This document shows positions 15,286 to 25,615 of a stretch of 64,000 nucleotides of DNA, piece by piece. The position numbers and the translations under genes were made by a program. Position 1 is the stretch's first letter. Each line of letters begins with the position of its first letter. Below the pieces are notes generated by a model. The model was given only the letters and a program-made list of their open reading frames with translations, ran no database searches and was not told the DNA's origin. Source of the stretch: a bacterium (GTDB lineage: Bacteria > Bacillota > Bacilli > Lactobacillales > Streptococcaceae); contig CAJNBV010000003.1 in NCBI GenBank assembly GCA_905221095.1, forward strand, positions 1 to 64,000. The letters are read 5' to 3'.

Positions 15286-18200
15286 ATGAAAATCAATAAA
15301 AAATATGTAGCAGGTTCAGTGGCAGTTCTTGCCCTAAGTATTTGTTCCTATGAGCTTGGACGATATCAAGCTGGTCAAGTTAAGAAAGATTCGAATCGAG
15401 TTGCTTATATAGACGGTGATCAGGCTGGTCAAAAGGCAGAAAATTTGACACCAGATGAAGTCAGTAAGAGAGAGGGAATCAACGCAGAACAAATCGTCAT
15501 CAAGATCACGGATCAAGGTTATGTGACCTCTCATGGAGACCATTATCATTACTATAATGGGAAGGTTCCTTATGATGCCATCATCAGTGAAGAACTGCTG
15601 ATGAAAGATTCGAATTATCAGTTGAAGGATTCAGACATTGTCAATGAAATCAAGGGTGGCTATGTGATTAAGGTAGACGGAAAATACTATGTTTACCTTA
15701 AAGATGCGGCCCATGCGGATAATATTCGGACAAAAGAAGAGATTAAACGTCAGAAACAGGAACATAGTCATAATCATAATGCAAGCACAGATAATGCTGT
15801 TGCTGCAGCCAGAGCCCAAGGACGTTATACAACGGATGATGGGTATATCTTTAATGCATCTGATATCATTGAGGATACGGGTGATGCTTATATTGTTCCT
15901 CATGGCAATCACTTCCATTATATTCCTAAGAGTGATTTGTCTGCTAGTGAATTAGCTGCTGCCCAAGCCTTCTTATCTGGAAAAGGTGGCCAATTAAGTA
16001 CGGTTGAATATCGTTCAAGCAGAGCTGAAACAAGATCTAGTGTCAGAACGAGTCAAGCTGAGACTCCTCAAAATCCTACAACGTCTTCTGAGAGTCAAAA
16101 TGAAGACTTGGATAGTCTCCTTCAAGAATTGTACGCTTTGCCACTTAGTCAACGTCATGTGGAGTCAGATGGATTAGTATTTGACCCAGCACAGATTACA
16201 AAACGTACTGCCAATGGTGTGGCAGTTCCTCATGGAGATCATTTCCATTTCATTCCTTATTCGCAAATGTCTGCTTTGGAAGAAAAATTGGCTCGAAATC
16301 TACCAATTGGAGGTCAGCCAGTTCAAAGTCATTCTGATAATCCGAAACCAAGCAGTCCTGAGAAAACAAGTTCAACACCAAGTTCAACCATTAAACCAAA
16401 CTTTAATCTCAATACGCAGGCACCAAATCGAGGAACTGGAGGTGCCTATACAACGGATGATGGGTATGTCTTTAGTCCAACAGATGTGATTGAAGATACA
16501 GGTGACGCTTTTATTGTCCCTCATGGCAATCATTTCCACTACATACCAAAAGGCGCTTTGTCAGCAGGGGAATTGGCTGCAGCCCAAGCTTATTGGAATG
16601 GTAAACAGGGTTCTCATTCTTCTACAAGTTCAAGTAAACCAAGTAGTGATAATGCGAGTCCGGCACAACCAAGTTTGACAGAGACTCCTAATCTGACCGT
16701 CACACCAACTTACCATCAAAATCAAGGGGAAGACATTTCAACACTTTTAAGTGAATTGTATGCCAAACCTTTGTCAGAACGCCATGTGGAATCTGATGGC
16801 TTAGTCTTTGATCCAGCACAAATCATTAAACGTACAGCTAATGGTGTAGCAGTGCCCCACGGAGACCATTATCACTTTATTCCTTATTCACAAATGTCAC
16901 CTTTGGAAGAAAAATTGGCTCGTATGGTAGCTGTCAAGGGACAAAACGGAAGTGTCTTGCTAAGTGTTACTCCTCTGAAGCCAGCCCCTACTACCAAACC
17001 TCTAGCACCAGTGGAAAATAAACCGACAGAATTTGATGTCAACCAGGTTGTTAGAAAAGTTGGTGATGGATATATTATCGAAGATAAGGGCGCTAATCGT
17101 TATGTTCTAGCTAAAGACCTGGCTAAGGATAAGATTGACGCTATTGAAAATCTCTTGTCTAAGAAAACTCAAGAGACACATGCCCTAGTTGCGAAGAAAG
17201 AAAATGTCGCTCCTCGTGACCAAGAATTTTATGATAAAGCATATAATTTATTGGCTGAAGCTCATAAAGCCTTGTCTGAAAATAAGGGTCGTACTTCTGA
17301 CTTCCAAGCTTTAGATAAATTAGCAGAACGCTTGAATGATGAATTTTCTAATAAAGGAAAATTAGTAGATGATTTATTGGCATTCCTAGCACCAATTACC
17401 CATCCTGAACGTCTTGGCAAACCAAATTCTCAAATTGAATATACCGAAAACGAAGTCCGTATTGCTCAATTAGCTGATAAGTATACAACCTCAGACGGCT
17501 ACATTTTTGACGAACATGATATTATCAGTGATGAAGGGGATGCCTATGTAACGCCTCATATGGGCCATAGTCACTGGATTGGAAAAGACAGCCTTTCTGA
17601 TAAAGAAAAAGCAGCTGCTCAATCTTATACTAAGGAAAAAGGTATCCTACCTCCATCTCCAGATGCAGCTGCTCAAGCAAATCCAACTGGAGATAGTGCA
17701 GCGGCCATTTACAATCGTGTGAAAGGTGAGAAACGAATTCCACTCGTTCGACTTCCATACATGGTTGAGCATACAGTTGAGATAAAAAATGGTAATTTAA
17801 TCATTCCTCATAAGGATCATTACCATAACATTAAATTTGCTTGGTTTGACGACCACTCATACAAGGCTCCAAATGGTTATACTCTGGAAGACTTATTTGC
17901 GACGATTAAGTACTATGTTGAACATCCTGACGAACGTCCACATTCTAATGATGGATGGGGCAATGCCAGCGAGCATGTCTTAGGTAAGAAAGACCACAGT
18001 GAAGATCCAAATAAGAACTTCAAAGCAGATGAAGAGCCAGCAGAGGAAACTCCTGCTGAGCCAGAAGTCCCTCAAGTAGAGACTGAAAAAGTAGAAGCTA
18101 AACTCAAAGAAGCAGAAGCTTTACTTGATAAAGTAACGGATGCTAGTCTGAAAGCTAATGCGACAGAAACCCTAGCTGGTTTACGAAATAACTTGAGTCT

Positions 18201-18297
18201 GCAAACCATGGATAATAATGGTATCATGGCAGAAGCAGAAAAATTACTTGCTCTGTTAAAAGGTAGTGAGTCAGTAACGACGAAACCAGCAGAATAA
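15286..18297 (+). CDS. phtD: PhtD-like polyhistidine-triad surface protein, internally duplicated
   Basis: 1003 residues, longer than the usual ~840 of PhtD. Signal-like N-terminus with a Cys (SICSYELG). Seven HxxHxH triads begin at residues 83, 206, 316, 413, 525, 758 and 842. Residues about 182-345 (triads 2-3, TTDDGYIFNASDIIEDTGDA and VESDGLVFDPAQI) recur at about 385-555 (triads 4-5). Pht proteins bind zinc and hand it to AdcAII and also bind complement factor H. GAGG ribosome site, 7 bases after adcAII. PhtA/B/D-type classification rests on position next to adcAII. Confidence 0.88.
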   Translation: MKINKKYVAGSVAVLALSICSYELGRYQAGQVKKDSNRVAYIDGDQAGQKAENLTPDEVSKREGINAEQIVIKITDQGYVTSHGDHYHYYNGKVPYDAIISEELLMKDSNYQLKDSDIVNEIKGGYVIKVDGKYYVYLKDAAHADNIRTKEEIKRQKQEHSHNHNASTDNAVAAARAQGRYTTDDGYIFNASDIIEDTGDAYIVPHGNHFHYIPKSDLSASELAAAQAFLSGKGGQLSTVEYRSSRAETRSSVRTSQAETPQNPTTSSESQNEDLDSLLQELYALPLSQRHVESDGLVFDPAQITKRTANGVAVPHGDHFHFIPYSQMSALEEKLARNLPIGGQPVQSHSDNPKPSSPEKTSSTPSSTIKPNFNLNTQAPNRGTGGAYTTDDGYVFSPTDVIEDTGDAFIVPHGNHFHYIPKGALSAGELAAAQAYWNGKQGSHSSTSSSKPSSDNASPAQPSLTETPNLTVTPTYHQNQGEDISTLLSELYAKPLSERHVESDGLVFDPAQIIKRTANGVAVPHGDHYHFIPYSQMSPLEEKLARMVAVKGQNGSVLLSVTPLKPAPTTKPLAPVENKPTEFDVNQVVRKVGDGYIIEDKGANRYVLAKDLAKDKIDAIENLLSKKTQETHALVAKKENVAPRDQEFYDKAYNLLAEAHKALSENKGRTSDFQALDKLAERLNDEFSNKGKLVDDLLAFLAPITHPERLGKPNSQIEYTENEVRIAQLADKYTTSDGYIFDEHDIISDEGDAYVTPHMGHSHWIGKDSLSDKEKAAAQSYTKEKGILPPSPDAAAQANPTGDSAAAIYNRVKGEKRIPLVRLPYMVEHTVEIKNGNLIIPHKDHYHNIKFAWFDDHSYKAPNGYTLEDLFATIKYYVEHPDERPHSNDGWGNASEHVLGKKDHSEDPNKNFKADEEPAEETPAEPEVPQVETEKVEAKLKEAEALLDKVTDASLKANATETLAGLRNNLSLQTMDNNGIMAEAEKLLALLKGSESVTTKPAE

Positions 18298-18372
18298 ACT
18301 TTATCCTATAACAAGATGATGTAAGAGTCAGTAGCAATACTGGCTTTTATTTTTTAAAATGATATAAAAATC

Positions 18373-18438
18373 TTGACAGATAAACTTAAAAAAGGTAAAC
18401 TATTTACTGGTTAATTAATTGGTTAAATAACCGGTTTA
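18373..18438 (+). promoter_or_regulatory. phtE promoter with three abutting AdcR-like boxes
   Basis: TTGACA 18373-18378, 17-base spacer, TAAACT 18396-18401. Directly after it lie three 12-mers in exact 12-bp phase: TTTACTGGTTAA (18403), TTAATTGGTTAA (18415), ATAACCGGTTTA (18427). All match the AdcR consensus, so phtE has its own zinc-repressed promoter. Confidence 0.8.
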
Positions 18439-18505
18439 GAAAAACTGTTTAACCGAGAAAAAGAAGTTACGAAATAGCTTCATCATTTATTGAAATGAGG
18501 GATTT

Positions 18506-21500
18506 ATGAAATTCAGTAAAAAGTATATAGCAGCCGGATCAGCTGTTATCGTGTCCTTGAGCCTATGTGCTTATGCGCTAAATCAGCATCGATCGCAGGA
18601 AAATAAGGACAACAATCGTGTCTCTTATGTGGATGGTAGTCAGTCAAGTCAGAAAACTGAAAACCTGACACCAGACCAGGTTAGCCAAAAAGAAGGAATT
18701 CAGGCCGAGCAAATTGTTATTAAGATTACAGATCAGGGATATGTGACGTCACACGGTGATCACTATCATTACTATAATGGAAAAGTTCCTTATGATGCCC
18801 TCTTTAGTGAAGAACTCTTGATGAAGGATCCAAACTACCAACTTAATGATGGGGATATTGTCAATGAGGTCAAGGGTGGTTATATCATCAAGGTCGATGG
18901 AAAATATTATGTCTACCTGAAAGATGTAGCTCATGCTGATAATGTTCGAACTAAAGATGAAATCAACCGTCAAAAACAAGAACACGTCAAAGATAATGAG
19001 GAGGTCAGCGCTGATGTTGCTGTAGCAAGGTCTCAGGGACGCTATACGACAGATGATGGTTATGTCTTTAATCCAGCTGACATTATCGAAGATACGGGTG
19101 ACGCTTATATTGTTCCTCACGGAGGACACTATCACTACATTCCAAAAAGTGATTTGTCTGCTAGTGAATTAGCAGCAGCAAAAGCTATTCTAGCTGGGAA
19201 AAATACGCAACCGAGTCAGTTAAGCTATTCTTCAGCAGCTAGTGACAATAACACGCAATCTGTAGCACAAGGCTCAACTAGCAAGCCAGCAAATAAATCT
19301 GAAAATCTTCAAAGTCTTTTGAAAGAACTCTATGATTCACCTAGTGACCAACGTTACAGTGAATCAGATGGTCTGGTTTTTGACCCTGCTAAGATTATCA
19401 GTCGCACGGCAAATGGAGTTGCGATTCCGCATGGCGACCATTACCACTTTATTCCTTACAGCAAACTCTCTCCTTTAGAAGAAAAGATTGCCAAATTGGT
19501 GCCTATCGGTGGAACTGGTTCTACGGTCTCTACAAATGAAAAACCTCATGAAGTAGCGTCTAGTCTAGGAAGTCTTTCAACTAATCCATCTACAGTGAAT
19601 CATGCCTCATTGACAACAAATAAGCCTATTTCTGCAACATCTGATGGCTATATCTTTAATCCAAAAGATATTGTTGAAGAAACAGCAACAGCTTATATCG
19701 TCAGACATGGTGATCATTTCCATTACATTCCGAAATCGAACCCAATTGGGCAACCGACTCTTCCTAACAATACTCTAGTAACCCCTTCGCCATCTCTTCC
19801 AGCCAATCCTAGTGTTTCACATGAGGAACATGAAGAAGGTGGACACGGCTTTGATGCCAATCGGATTATTGCTGAAGATAGTTCAGGATTTATCATGAGT
19901 CACGGCGACCACAATCATTACTTCTTTAAAAAGGATTTGACAGTTGATCAAATCAAGGCGGCTCAGGACCACTTGAAAGGGGCAAATACAACAACACCAA
20001 GTCCAGCTCATGATGACGATCACGACGAAGATCATCATGGACACCATCATGATGAAGACCATGATCACGGTTTTGATGCTAATCGTGTCATTAGTGAGGA
20101 TGAGCAAGGATTTGTTATGAGTCACGGAGACCACAATCATTACTTCTTCAAGAAGGATTTGACAGCTGATCAAATCAAGGCAGCGCAAGACCATTTGAAA
20201 ACACATCATGATGCAGAGCCTGTAAAACCTCTTGCTAAAACGGTAGAGTCTTTCTCAAGAGATGCTAGCGATGAAGAAAAGATTGCTTATATCTCTAAAA
20301 CTTACGGCGTTCCACTTGAAGCGATTAGAATTTCAAACGGATTCTTTGTCTTTGGAAATCCAGACCAAGCCTACGATCCAACTCATATCCACCCATATGC
20401 TGTTCGTAAGGAACATGTTCGTTTACCACTCCAAACTGGCAATCCAGAACTTGATTTCCTAAATGAACTTTATACCACTGCTTTGCGAGATGGGGTATCT
20501 CCTTATAGTTTGCAGGTGGAAAACGGCAGTTTTGTCATTCCTCATGGCGACCACAATCACTACATCAAGGTTCAAACTAAGGGCTATGAAGTAGCGTTGA
20601 AAAACAAGATTCCAGCTCTACAATCCAACTACCAACCTGGAGCTTTTGATGAGAAGGCGGTCTTGGCAAAAGTAGACCAACTTCTATCTGATAGCAGAAG
20701 CATCTATAAAGACAAGCCTATCGAACAAAGACAGATTGAGTTAGCCTTAGGTCAGTTTACTGAAAACATGAAGAAACTGGCAACTAACTCTACAGCGGGT
20801 TATCTTGCAACACTTGAACTCTTTGATAAGCAGTATATTCATATTGATGAAAGTGTCAAACCTGTTGAAACAAGTGCTTTAGATAAGAAATATCAGGCCT
20901 TGATTGATAAAATCAACACACTGGATACAGACACTTATGGACTTCCTAAGAAAGACCTACTCGTTCGACTCCAAGAAGCTAAGTTAGCTAAAGATGAGGC
21001 TGGTTTAGCAGCGGTTGAATCACAACTTCAAGCTTTGCAGGACTTTAATGATCGAACAGGTGTTACAACTGTAGAATACATCAAGTATTTCTACGAACAC
21101 GTAAATGACGGTCGTTTGAGTGATGAACTTCGAAACAAAGTAGCTCAGTTGACTTGGACCTTGTATCAATCTCAATCCTTCCTAAAAGCAGCAGAATTGA
21201 ACAAATTATTCCCAAGCATCTATCAAGCAAAACAAGAAGTGGAAGAAGCTTTGAAAGCTCAGCCAACTACTGCGAAGTCAAGTCAGACAGTTCTAGATAC
21301 TGAAAAAGTTGATAATCAAAGTGCCAAAACAGCTATTTATGGCTTCTTGAAAGAATTGTATGGAGACTTTATGCCGGAAGAGCATGTCAATCATGTCAGC
21401 AAGGAACAAGTAGAAAGTCTTTTGAGCAAGGCAACTCAACTCTTAGAGCAAATCCAAGAAGAAGGCATCAGACAATCCTTGGCAGAAGAAGTAGAAAATC

Positions 21501-22051
21501 TCAAAGCTGCTACAAACAAGGCTGATGCAGACTTGGATGAAGTAAACAGTCAGGTGAAAGATGTCTTGACTCGTATAGCCAGCGCTCTTCAACAAGAGAA
21601 GGAAAATGCAGAGCAAGATCCTCAGACGCTTGTTCTCTATCAAAAACTTTACGATATCCTCATGTCACTTCACGCATACTTAGAAAACAATAAGGGTTCT
21701 GATGATGACTTTGATAAGGTAGATGCGCTACTAGATCAACTTTCTGCTAAGAGTAAAGATAAGGCTGCTTTACTTGAATTGACAAAAGCTATTCTGGTCT
21801 TGAATCAAGAAATCAAGTCAAAATCAAGTGCGAGTGAAGAAGCAACTCCAGCAACAAATGCCGAGGCAAATGGTGATAAGACAAGTGCTGAGAACCAACC
21901 AAACGCAGCTGCAGAATCTAACAGTGAAACTGCCAGCGACGAAAACAAACCGAGCAATGCAACAAATTCTAAACCAGATGAATCAACTTCAGAAAAGGGA
22001 ACAACAGAATTTACAACAAGCACTGGAAATCAAGAAAAACCAGCAGAATAA
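18506..22051 (+). CDS. phtE: PhtE-like polyhistidine-triad surface protein
   Basis: 1181 residues (pneumococcal PhtE is about 1040). Signal-like N-terminus, then seven triads starting at residues 83, 205, 309, 401, 466, 540 and 680; three are of the HGDHNHY type. Residues about 449-495 (HGFDANRIIAEDSSGF and on) are duplicated at about 523-570, separated by an Asp/His stretch (HDDDHDEDHHGHHH) near residue 505-520, a likely extra zinc sink. The C-terminal 400 residues are coiled-coil-like and end in a low-complexity Ser/Asn/Glu tail. No LPxTG; retention as for other Pht proteins. Own AdcR-type promoter. Confidence 0.9.
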   Translation: MKFSKKYIAAGSAVIVSLSLCAYALNQHRSQENKDNNRVSYVDGSQSSQKTENLTPDQVSQKEGIQAEQIVIKITDQGYVTSHGDHYHYYNGKVPYDALFSEELLMKDPNYQLNDGDIVNEVKGGYIIKVDGKYYVYLKDVAHADNVRTKDEINRQKQEHVKDNEEVSADVAVARSQGRYTTDDGYVFNPADIIEDTGDAYIVPHGGHYHYIPKSDLSASELAAAKAILAGKNTQPSQLSYSSAASDNNTQSVAQGSTSKPANKSENLQSLLKELYDSPSDQRYSESDGLVFDPAKIISRTANGVAIPHGDHYHFIPYSKLSPLEEKIAKLVPIGGTGSTVSTNEKPHEVASSLGSLSTNPSTVNHASLTTNKPISATSDGYIFNPKDIVEETATAYIVRHGDHFHYIPKSNPIGQPTLPNNTLVTPSPSLPANPSVSHEEHEEGGHGFDANRIIAEDSSGFIMSHGDHNHYFFKKDLTVDQIKAAQDHLKGANTTTPSPAHDDDHDEDHHGHHHDEDHDHGFDANRVISEDEQGFVMSHGDHNHYFFKKDLTADQIKAAQDHLKTHHDAEPVKPLAKTVESFSRDASDEEKIAYISKTYGVPLEAIRISNGFFVFGNPDQAYDPTHIHPYAVRKEHVRLPLQTGNPELDFLNELYTTALRDGVSPYSLQVENGSFVIPHGDHNHYIKVQTKGYEVALKNKIPALQSNYQPGAFDEKAVLAKVDQLLSDSRSIYKDKPIEQRQIELALGQFTENMKKLATNSTAGYLATLELFDKQYIHIDESVKPVETSALDKKYQALIDKINTLDTDTYGLPKKDLLVRLQEAKLAKDEAGLAAVESQLQALQDFNDRTGVTTVEYIKYFYEHVNDGRLSDELRNKVAQLTWTLYQSQSFLKAAELNKLFPSIYQAKQEVEEALKAQPTTAKSSQTVLDTEKVDNQSAKTAIYGFLKELYGDFMPEEHVNHVSKEQVESLLSKATQLLEQIQEEGIRQSLAEEVENLKAATNKADADLDEVNSQVKDVLTRIASALQQEKENAEQDPQTLVLYQKLYDILMSLHAYLENNKGSDDDFDKVDALLDQLSAKSKDKAALLELTKAILVLNQEIKSKSSASEEATPATNAEANGDKTSAENQPNAAAESNSETASDENKPSNATNSKPDESTSEKGTTEFTTSTGNQEKPAE

Positions 22052-22088
22052 AAAGAAAGGCGAAGTAGCTGAGCTACCTCGTCTTTTT
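22050..22088. terminator. Bidirectional terminator phtE / pepT
   Basis: AGGCGA-GTAGC-TGA-GCTAC-TCGTCT stem with A-run on the left and T-run on the right. Confidence 0.75.
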
Positions 22089-23310
22089 AGTCTTTATAAG
22101 CGACGATACCAATGATGGTATCAACTGCACTTTCCATGGTCTGAAGGCTGACGTATTCAAAACGTCCATGCATGTTTTCCCCACCAGCAAAGATATTTGG
22201 AGTAGGGATTCCCATAAAGGAAATTTTAGAGCCGTCTGTTCCACCACGGATTGGTTCAATAATAGGAGTGATATCAAGATCTTCCATAACAGCTTTGGCA
22301 ATGGTAATTGGAGTCATATCTTTTTCAATGACTTCTTTCATATTGTAGTACTGGTCTGTCAAGCTTAGGGTGACACGGTCGCTCCCAAGTTCTTGATTCA
22401 TCTTATCAGCGATGGACTGCATAGTTGCTTTACGTGCTTCAAAGGAATCTTTTTCAAAATCGCGAATGATGTAGCTTGCACGCGCCTCCTCGACACTACC
22501 TGTCACATCCATTAGATGATAGAAACCTTGGTAACCATCCGTTAACTCAGGTCGGTCATTCTCTGGAAGTTGATTATGAAAATCAATTGCTAACTGAAGG
22601 GCGTTGACCATTTGTCCTTTGGCAGTACCAGGGTGGACATTGCGTCCTTGGAAATGCAATTCAGCACCGGCTGCTGAAAAGGTCTCGTACTGAAGCTCAC
22701 CTAGTGGCCCACCATCAACTGTGTAGGCAAAATCAACATCAAAATCTTCTGCATCAAATTTATTAGCACCAACACCGATTTCTTCATCTGGACCAAAACC
22801 AACACGAATCTCACAGTGTTTGATTTCAGGATGAGCAGTCAGATATTCAATAGCGGTCATAATTTCAGCAATCCCTGACTTGTCATCAGCACCTAGCAAG
22901 GTTGTTCCATCGGTTGTGATGAGGGTTTGTCCTGGATATTTTTCAAGACTCTTGAAGTCAGCTGGATCTAGTTTAAAACCAGAATTTCCAAGTTCAATCA
23001 CACCACCATCATAGTTTTCAATCACCTGCGGATTTACTCCTTCGGCATTAAAATCAGCAGTATCCATGTGGGAGATGAAGCCAATTTTACGTGTTAAAGA
23101 TGGATCATTGGCTGGCAAAGTTCCAATAGCAAAACCATTTGGAAGGTAGTAGACATTTTGCAGTCCAACACGTTTCATTTCTGGAATCAGGACATTGGTT
23201 GCGAAATCAACCTGACTCTGCGTACTTGGAGTAGTAGTAGAGTGTTCATCAGAGCGCGTGTTGACCTTAACGTAGGTTAAAAAGCGGTCCAAGAGATTTG
23301 GGTAAGTCAT
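22087..23310 (-). CDS. pepT: Peptidase T (tripeptidase)
   Basis: 407 residues, M20 metallopeptidase that removes the N-terminal residue of tripeptides in the cytoplasm. Metal ligands visible: [35 protein letters not shown] and the late RGGTDGS / [15 protein letters not shown] ribosome site upstream of the start at 23310. Single gene facing phtE. Confidence 0.96.
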   Translation of the reverse strand: MTYPNLLDRFLTYVKVNTRSDEHSTTTPSTQSQVDFATNVLIPEMKRVGLQNVYYLPNGFAIGTLPANDPSLTRKIGFISHMDTADFNAEGVNPQVIENYDGGVIELGNSGFKLDPADFKSLEKYPGQTLITTDGTTLLGADDKSGIAEIMTAIEYLTAHPEIKHCEIRVGFGPDEEIGVGANKFDAEDFDVDFAYTVDGGPLGELQYETFSAAGAELHFQGRNVHPGTAKGQMVNALQLAIDFHNQLPENDRPELTDGYQGFYHLMDVTGSVEEARASYIIRDFEKDSFEARKATMQSIADKMNQELGSDRVTLSLTDQYYNMKEVIEKDMTPITIAKAVMEDLDITPIIEPIRGGTDGSKISFMGIPTPNIFAGGENMHGRFEYVSLQTMESAVDTIIGIVAYKD

Positions 23311-23462
23311 AAAAACTCCTTTTTAATTCATTTTTTCCATTGTATCATAGAAAGAAGAGAAAAACAAAAGACAGAAGATTGAGAATGTCCCTATGTTAGC
23401 GTTTACTTATCAATGAATTAATGATAAAATAAACTTGATAAAAACATCACAAGGAAGTAGTT

Positions 23463-24557
23463 ATGAAAAAAGCAATTTTAATGATGACTTTCGGTTCGCC
23501 AGAAGAGATTACCTTTGAAGGTGTGGCTGATTTTTTCACAAATATTCGTCGTGGAGTGAGACCCCAAGACCACGAGATTCAAACACTCTATGATAATTAT
23601 GTACGAATTGGAGGCACGCCTCTGCAAAGAATTACTCGTGAAGAGGTTGTCTTGGTAGAAGCTAGGCTGGGAAATGAATACAGTGTCTATTTTGCCAATA
23701 AGTTTTCCAGTCCCTTTATTCCAGATGTGATCGGTCAGATGGAAGCAGACGGCATTGAACAGTGTATTTGCTTGATTTTGGAGCCCCATTATTCTTTCTA
23801 CTCTGTCATGGGCTATGAGAAATTTTTGGAAAGCAAACAAATTCAATTTTTGGTCATTAAGGACTGGTATCAGGAAGAAGCGCTCTTAAATTATTGGGCA
23901 GATGAAATTGATAAGATTTTAAAAGAAGAAGTAAAGCAGGATAGCTTTAAAGTCATCTTTTCAGCCCACAGTGTGCCCATTTTTGCCTTGGATTTTGGTG
24001 ACCCATATATTGACCAAATTTTTGAAAATAGCAAGCTAGTCGCTGAAAAACTGGGCTTGAGTTCAGAACAATATACCAATACTTGGCAGAGTGAAAGTGA
24101 TATCGGTATTCCATGGATTAAGCCAGATGTATTAGAATATCTCAGAGAACAGGCAGAACACCCAGATCATTATATTTTTGTACCAATCAGCTTCATCAGC
24201 GAGCATATTGAAGTCTTGTTTGACAATGATGTGGAATGTTATGACTTATGTCAGGAATTGGGTGTGAACTACCATCGACCACCAATGCCAAATACAGATT
24301 CTCGTTTGATTGATGCCTTGGTTAATGCAGTCAGAGCTAATGAAGATCAAGAATTTAAGGAATTTCTCCCAGAAGAAGAAACCTTTGATGAGTTAGTTCC
24401 TTCAGATGAGACGAAAAACATTTTGGCTGAATCTGAAGATTTACAAATGCCAGAATTTGTGAAAAAATTGATTGAGAAAAAAGGTCGTGAAAATGTTAAG
24501 ATGCCTTATTTGATCAAGAAAATGCTTGAGAAAGCAGGTAAGTTACCAAAAGAGTAA
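23463..24557 (+). CDS. hemH: Ferrochelatase-family protein
   Basis: 364 residues. Class II chelatase fold; the proposed active-site His is in FSAHSVPIF (about residue 160-170) and the acidic site in [13 protein letters not shown]. Inserts ferrous iron into (copro)porphyrin. Mitis-group streptococci lack de novo haem synthesis, so this is an orphan with an unclear substrate. About 45 C-terminal residues beyond the catalytic core are Lys/Glu-rich. AAGGAAG ribosome site. Confidence 0.9.
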   Translation: MKKAILMMTFGSPEEITFEGVADFFTNIRRGVRPQDHEIQTLYDNYVRIGGTPLQRITREEVVLVEARLGNEYSVYFANKFSSPFIPDVIGQMEADGIEQCICLILEPHYSFYSVMGYEKFLESKQIQFLVIKDWYQEEALLNYWADEIDKILKEEVKQDSFKVIFSAHSVPIFALDFGDPYIDQIFENSKLVAEKLGLSSEQYTNTWQSESDIGIPWIKPDVLEYLREQAEHPDHYIFVPISFISEHIEVLFDNDVECYDLCQELGVNYHRPPMPNTDSRLIDALVNAVRANEDQEFKEFLPEEETFDELVPSDETKNILAESEDLQMPEFVKKLIEKKGRENVKMPYLIKKMLEKAGKLPKE

Positions 24558-24559
24558 AG

Positions 24560-24592
24560 AAAAAGGATTTAGCTTTGCGCTAGATCCTTTTA
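24560..24592. terminator. Bidirectional terminator hemH / mscL
   Basis: AAAAGGAT / ATCCTTTT stem around a GC-containing loop, between converging genes. Confidence 0.78.
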
Positions 24593-24597
24593 ATCGA

Positions 24598-24984
24598 TTA
24601 TTTTTTCTCAAGAAGGGCTTTGATTTCTTGAAGTACTTCCAACTCAGTTGGACCAGCTGGAGCTTCCTCAGCAGCTTCTTCTTTCTTAGTAAGGTTTTGA
24701 GCTTTTTCCATTGCTTTAATCACAAAGAATAGCACAGTACCAATTACAAGGAAGTTGATAACAGCACTCAAGAAGTTACCGTAAGCAACACCATTCCATG
24801 AAAGTTCAGCAATACGTTCGATTTTTGCAGCTTTCAAAGCAGGGTTCAATAGAAGTGGAGTGATGATATCGTTAACGAATGAAGTTACGATAGCACCAAA
24901 AGCAGAGGCAATAATCACACCGACAGCAAGGTCAACAACATTACCACGAAGCAAAAATGCTTTAAGATCTTTTAACATTTTCAT
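24598..24984 (-). CDS. mscL: Large-conductance mechanosensitive channel
   Basis: 128 residues. Two TM segments; TM1 carries the gate motif VVDLAVGVIIASAFGAIVTS, and the C-terminus ends in the amphipathic bundle LEVLQEIKALLEKK. Opens on membrane tension to release solutes. AGGAAAT ribosome site. Single gene. Confidence 0.96.
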   Translation of the reverse strand: MKMLKDLKAFLLRGNVVDLAVGVIIASAFGAIVTSFVNDIITPLLLNPALKAAKIERIAELSWNGVAYGNFLSAVINFLVIGTVLFFVIKAMEKAQNLTKKEEAAEEAPAGPTELEVLQEIKALLEKK

Positions 24985-25060
24985 AATTTCCTTTCAAAAA
25001 AAGTTTATACTTCATTATATATTAATTAAGAAAAGCTTGCAAGATATATGCTTAGAAATT

Positions 25061-25492
25061 TTATTTTTTAAAAATAAAAACCTTACTAAAAATATAATTA
25101 AGGATAATTATCAATAATTGTGCAAGGACTGTTTCGATTGCATTGATTTTGTCAAGATTTTCATTTACGAATTGTCCTATAATATGAGGAAACTGGCTTA
25201 CAAAGAGAAAAGTAAGGAGCAAGTCTAACAGAAAAGTAGACAGGCGGGCAAGAGTAAATTTCACTAAACGTCTTGGCCAATTCTGCCTAGCTTGCTTAAA
25301 CACGATTGTATCATTTGTGATAAAGGCAAAGAGGATACCGATAATATTTGCTAGGGCAGTAGCAAGGAGTTCTTGATGACTTAGTTGATAAATGAATAGT
25401 CGTGAGAGAATCGAAACTAGAGTTGTTGCAAGGCCAAAAAAGAGATAGGATAAGATTTCATTGTTAAAAAATTTTTGAATAGGAATTTTCAT
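25061..25492 (-). CDS. GtrA-family membrane protein
   Basis: 143 residues, four hydrophobic segments, GtrA domain (FFNNEILSYLFFGLATTLVS, later FAFITNDTIVFK). Such proteins flip or help transfer undecaprenyl-phosphate-linked sugars. The ATG at 25492 has no ribosome site and lies 6 bases after an extended -10, so the mRNA looks leaderless. Divergent from queT. Confidence 0.8.
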   Translation of the reverse strand: MKIPIQKFFNNEILSYLFFGLATTLVSILSRLFIYQLSHQELLATALANIIGILFAFITNDTIVFKQARQNWPRRLVKFTLARLSTFLLDLLLTFLFVSQFPHIIGQFVNENLDKINAIETVLAQLLIIILNYIFSKVFIFKK

Positions 25493-25498
25493 GGTTTA

Positions 25499-25508
25499 AG
25501 TATAGCAT
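25499..25508 (-). promoter_or_regulatory. Extended -10 of gtrA-like gene
   Basis: On the minus strand reads TG-C-TATACT, with TATACT complementary to 25499-25504, then six bases (TAAACC) and the ATG. Confidence 0.65.
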
Positions 25509-25553
25509 AAAGCGGGCTATTGTGCTATACTAGTAAGGTTGAATAAAGCAACC

Positions 25554-25610
25554 CTTGGTGCTTAGCTTCTTTCACCAAGCATATTACACGCGGATAACCC
25601 GCTAAAGGAG
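25554..25610 (+). ncRNA. preQ1-II riboswitch (COG4708 RNA)
   Basis: CTTGGTGCTTAGC, TTTCACCAAGC, then an ACGCGGATAACCCGC hairpin and AAAGGAG closely match the known streptococcal preQ1-II aptamer. P1 is CTTGGTG/CACCAAG; the pseudoknot involves the ribosome site, so preQ1 binding would block translation of the transporter gene. Promoter with TG-C-TATACT (TATACT 25526-25531). Confidence 0.95.
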
Positions 25611-25615
25611 AAAAG

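Noticed and set aside
15631..15918. Minus-strand ORFs opposite the Pht genes
   Set aside because: Isoleucine/methionine-rich shadow frames of the repeated triads.
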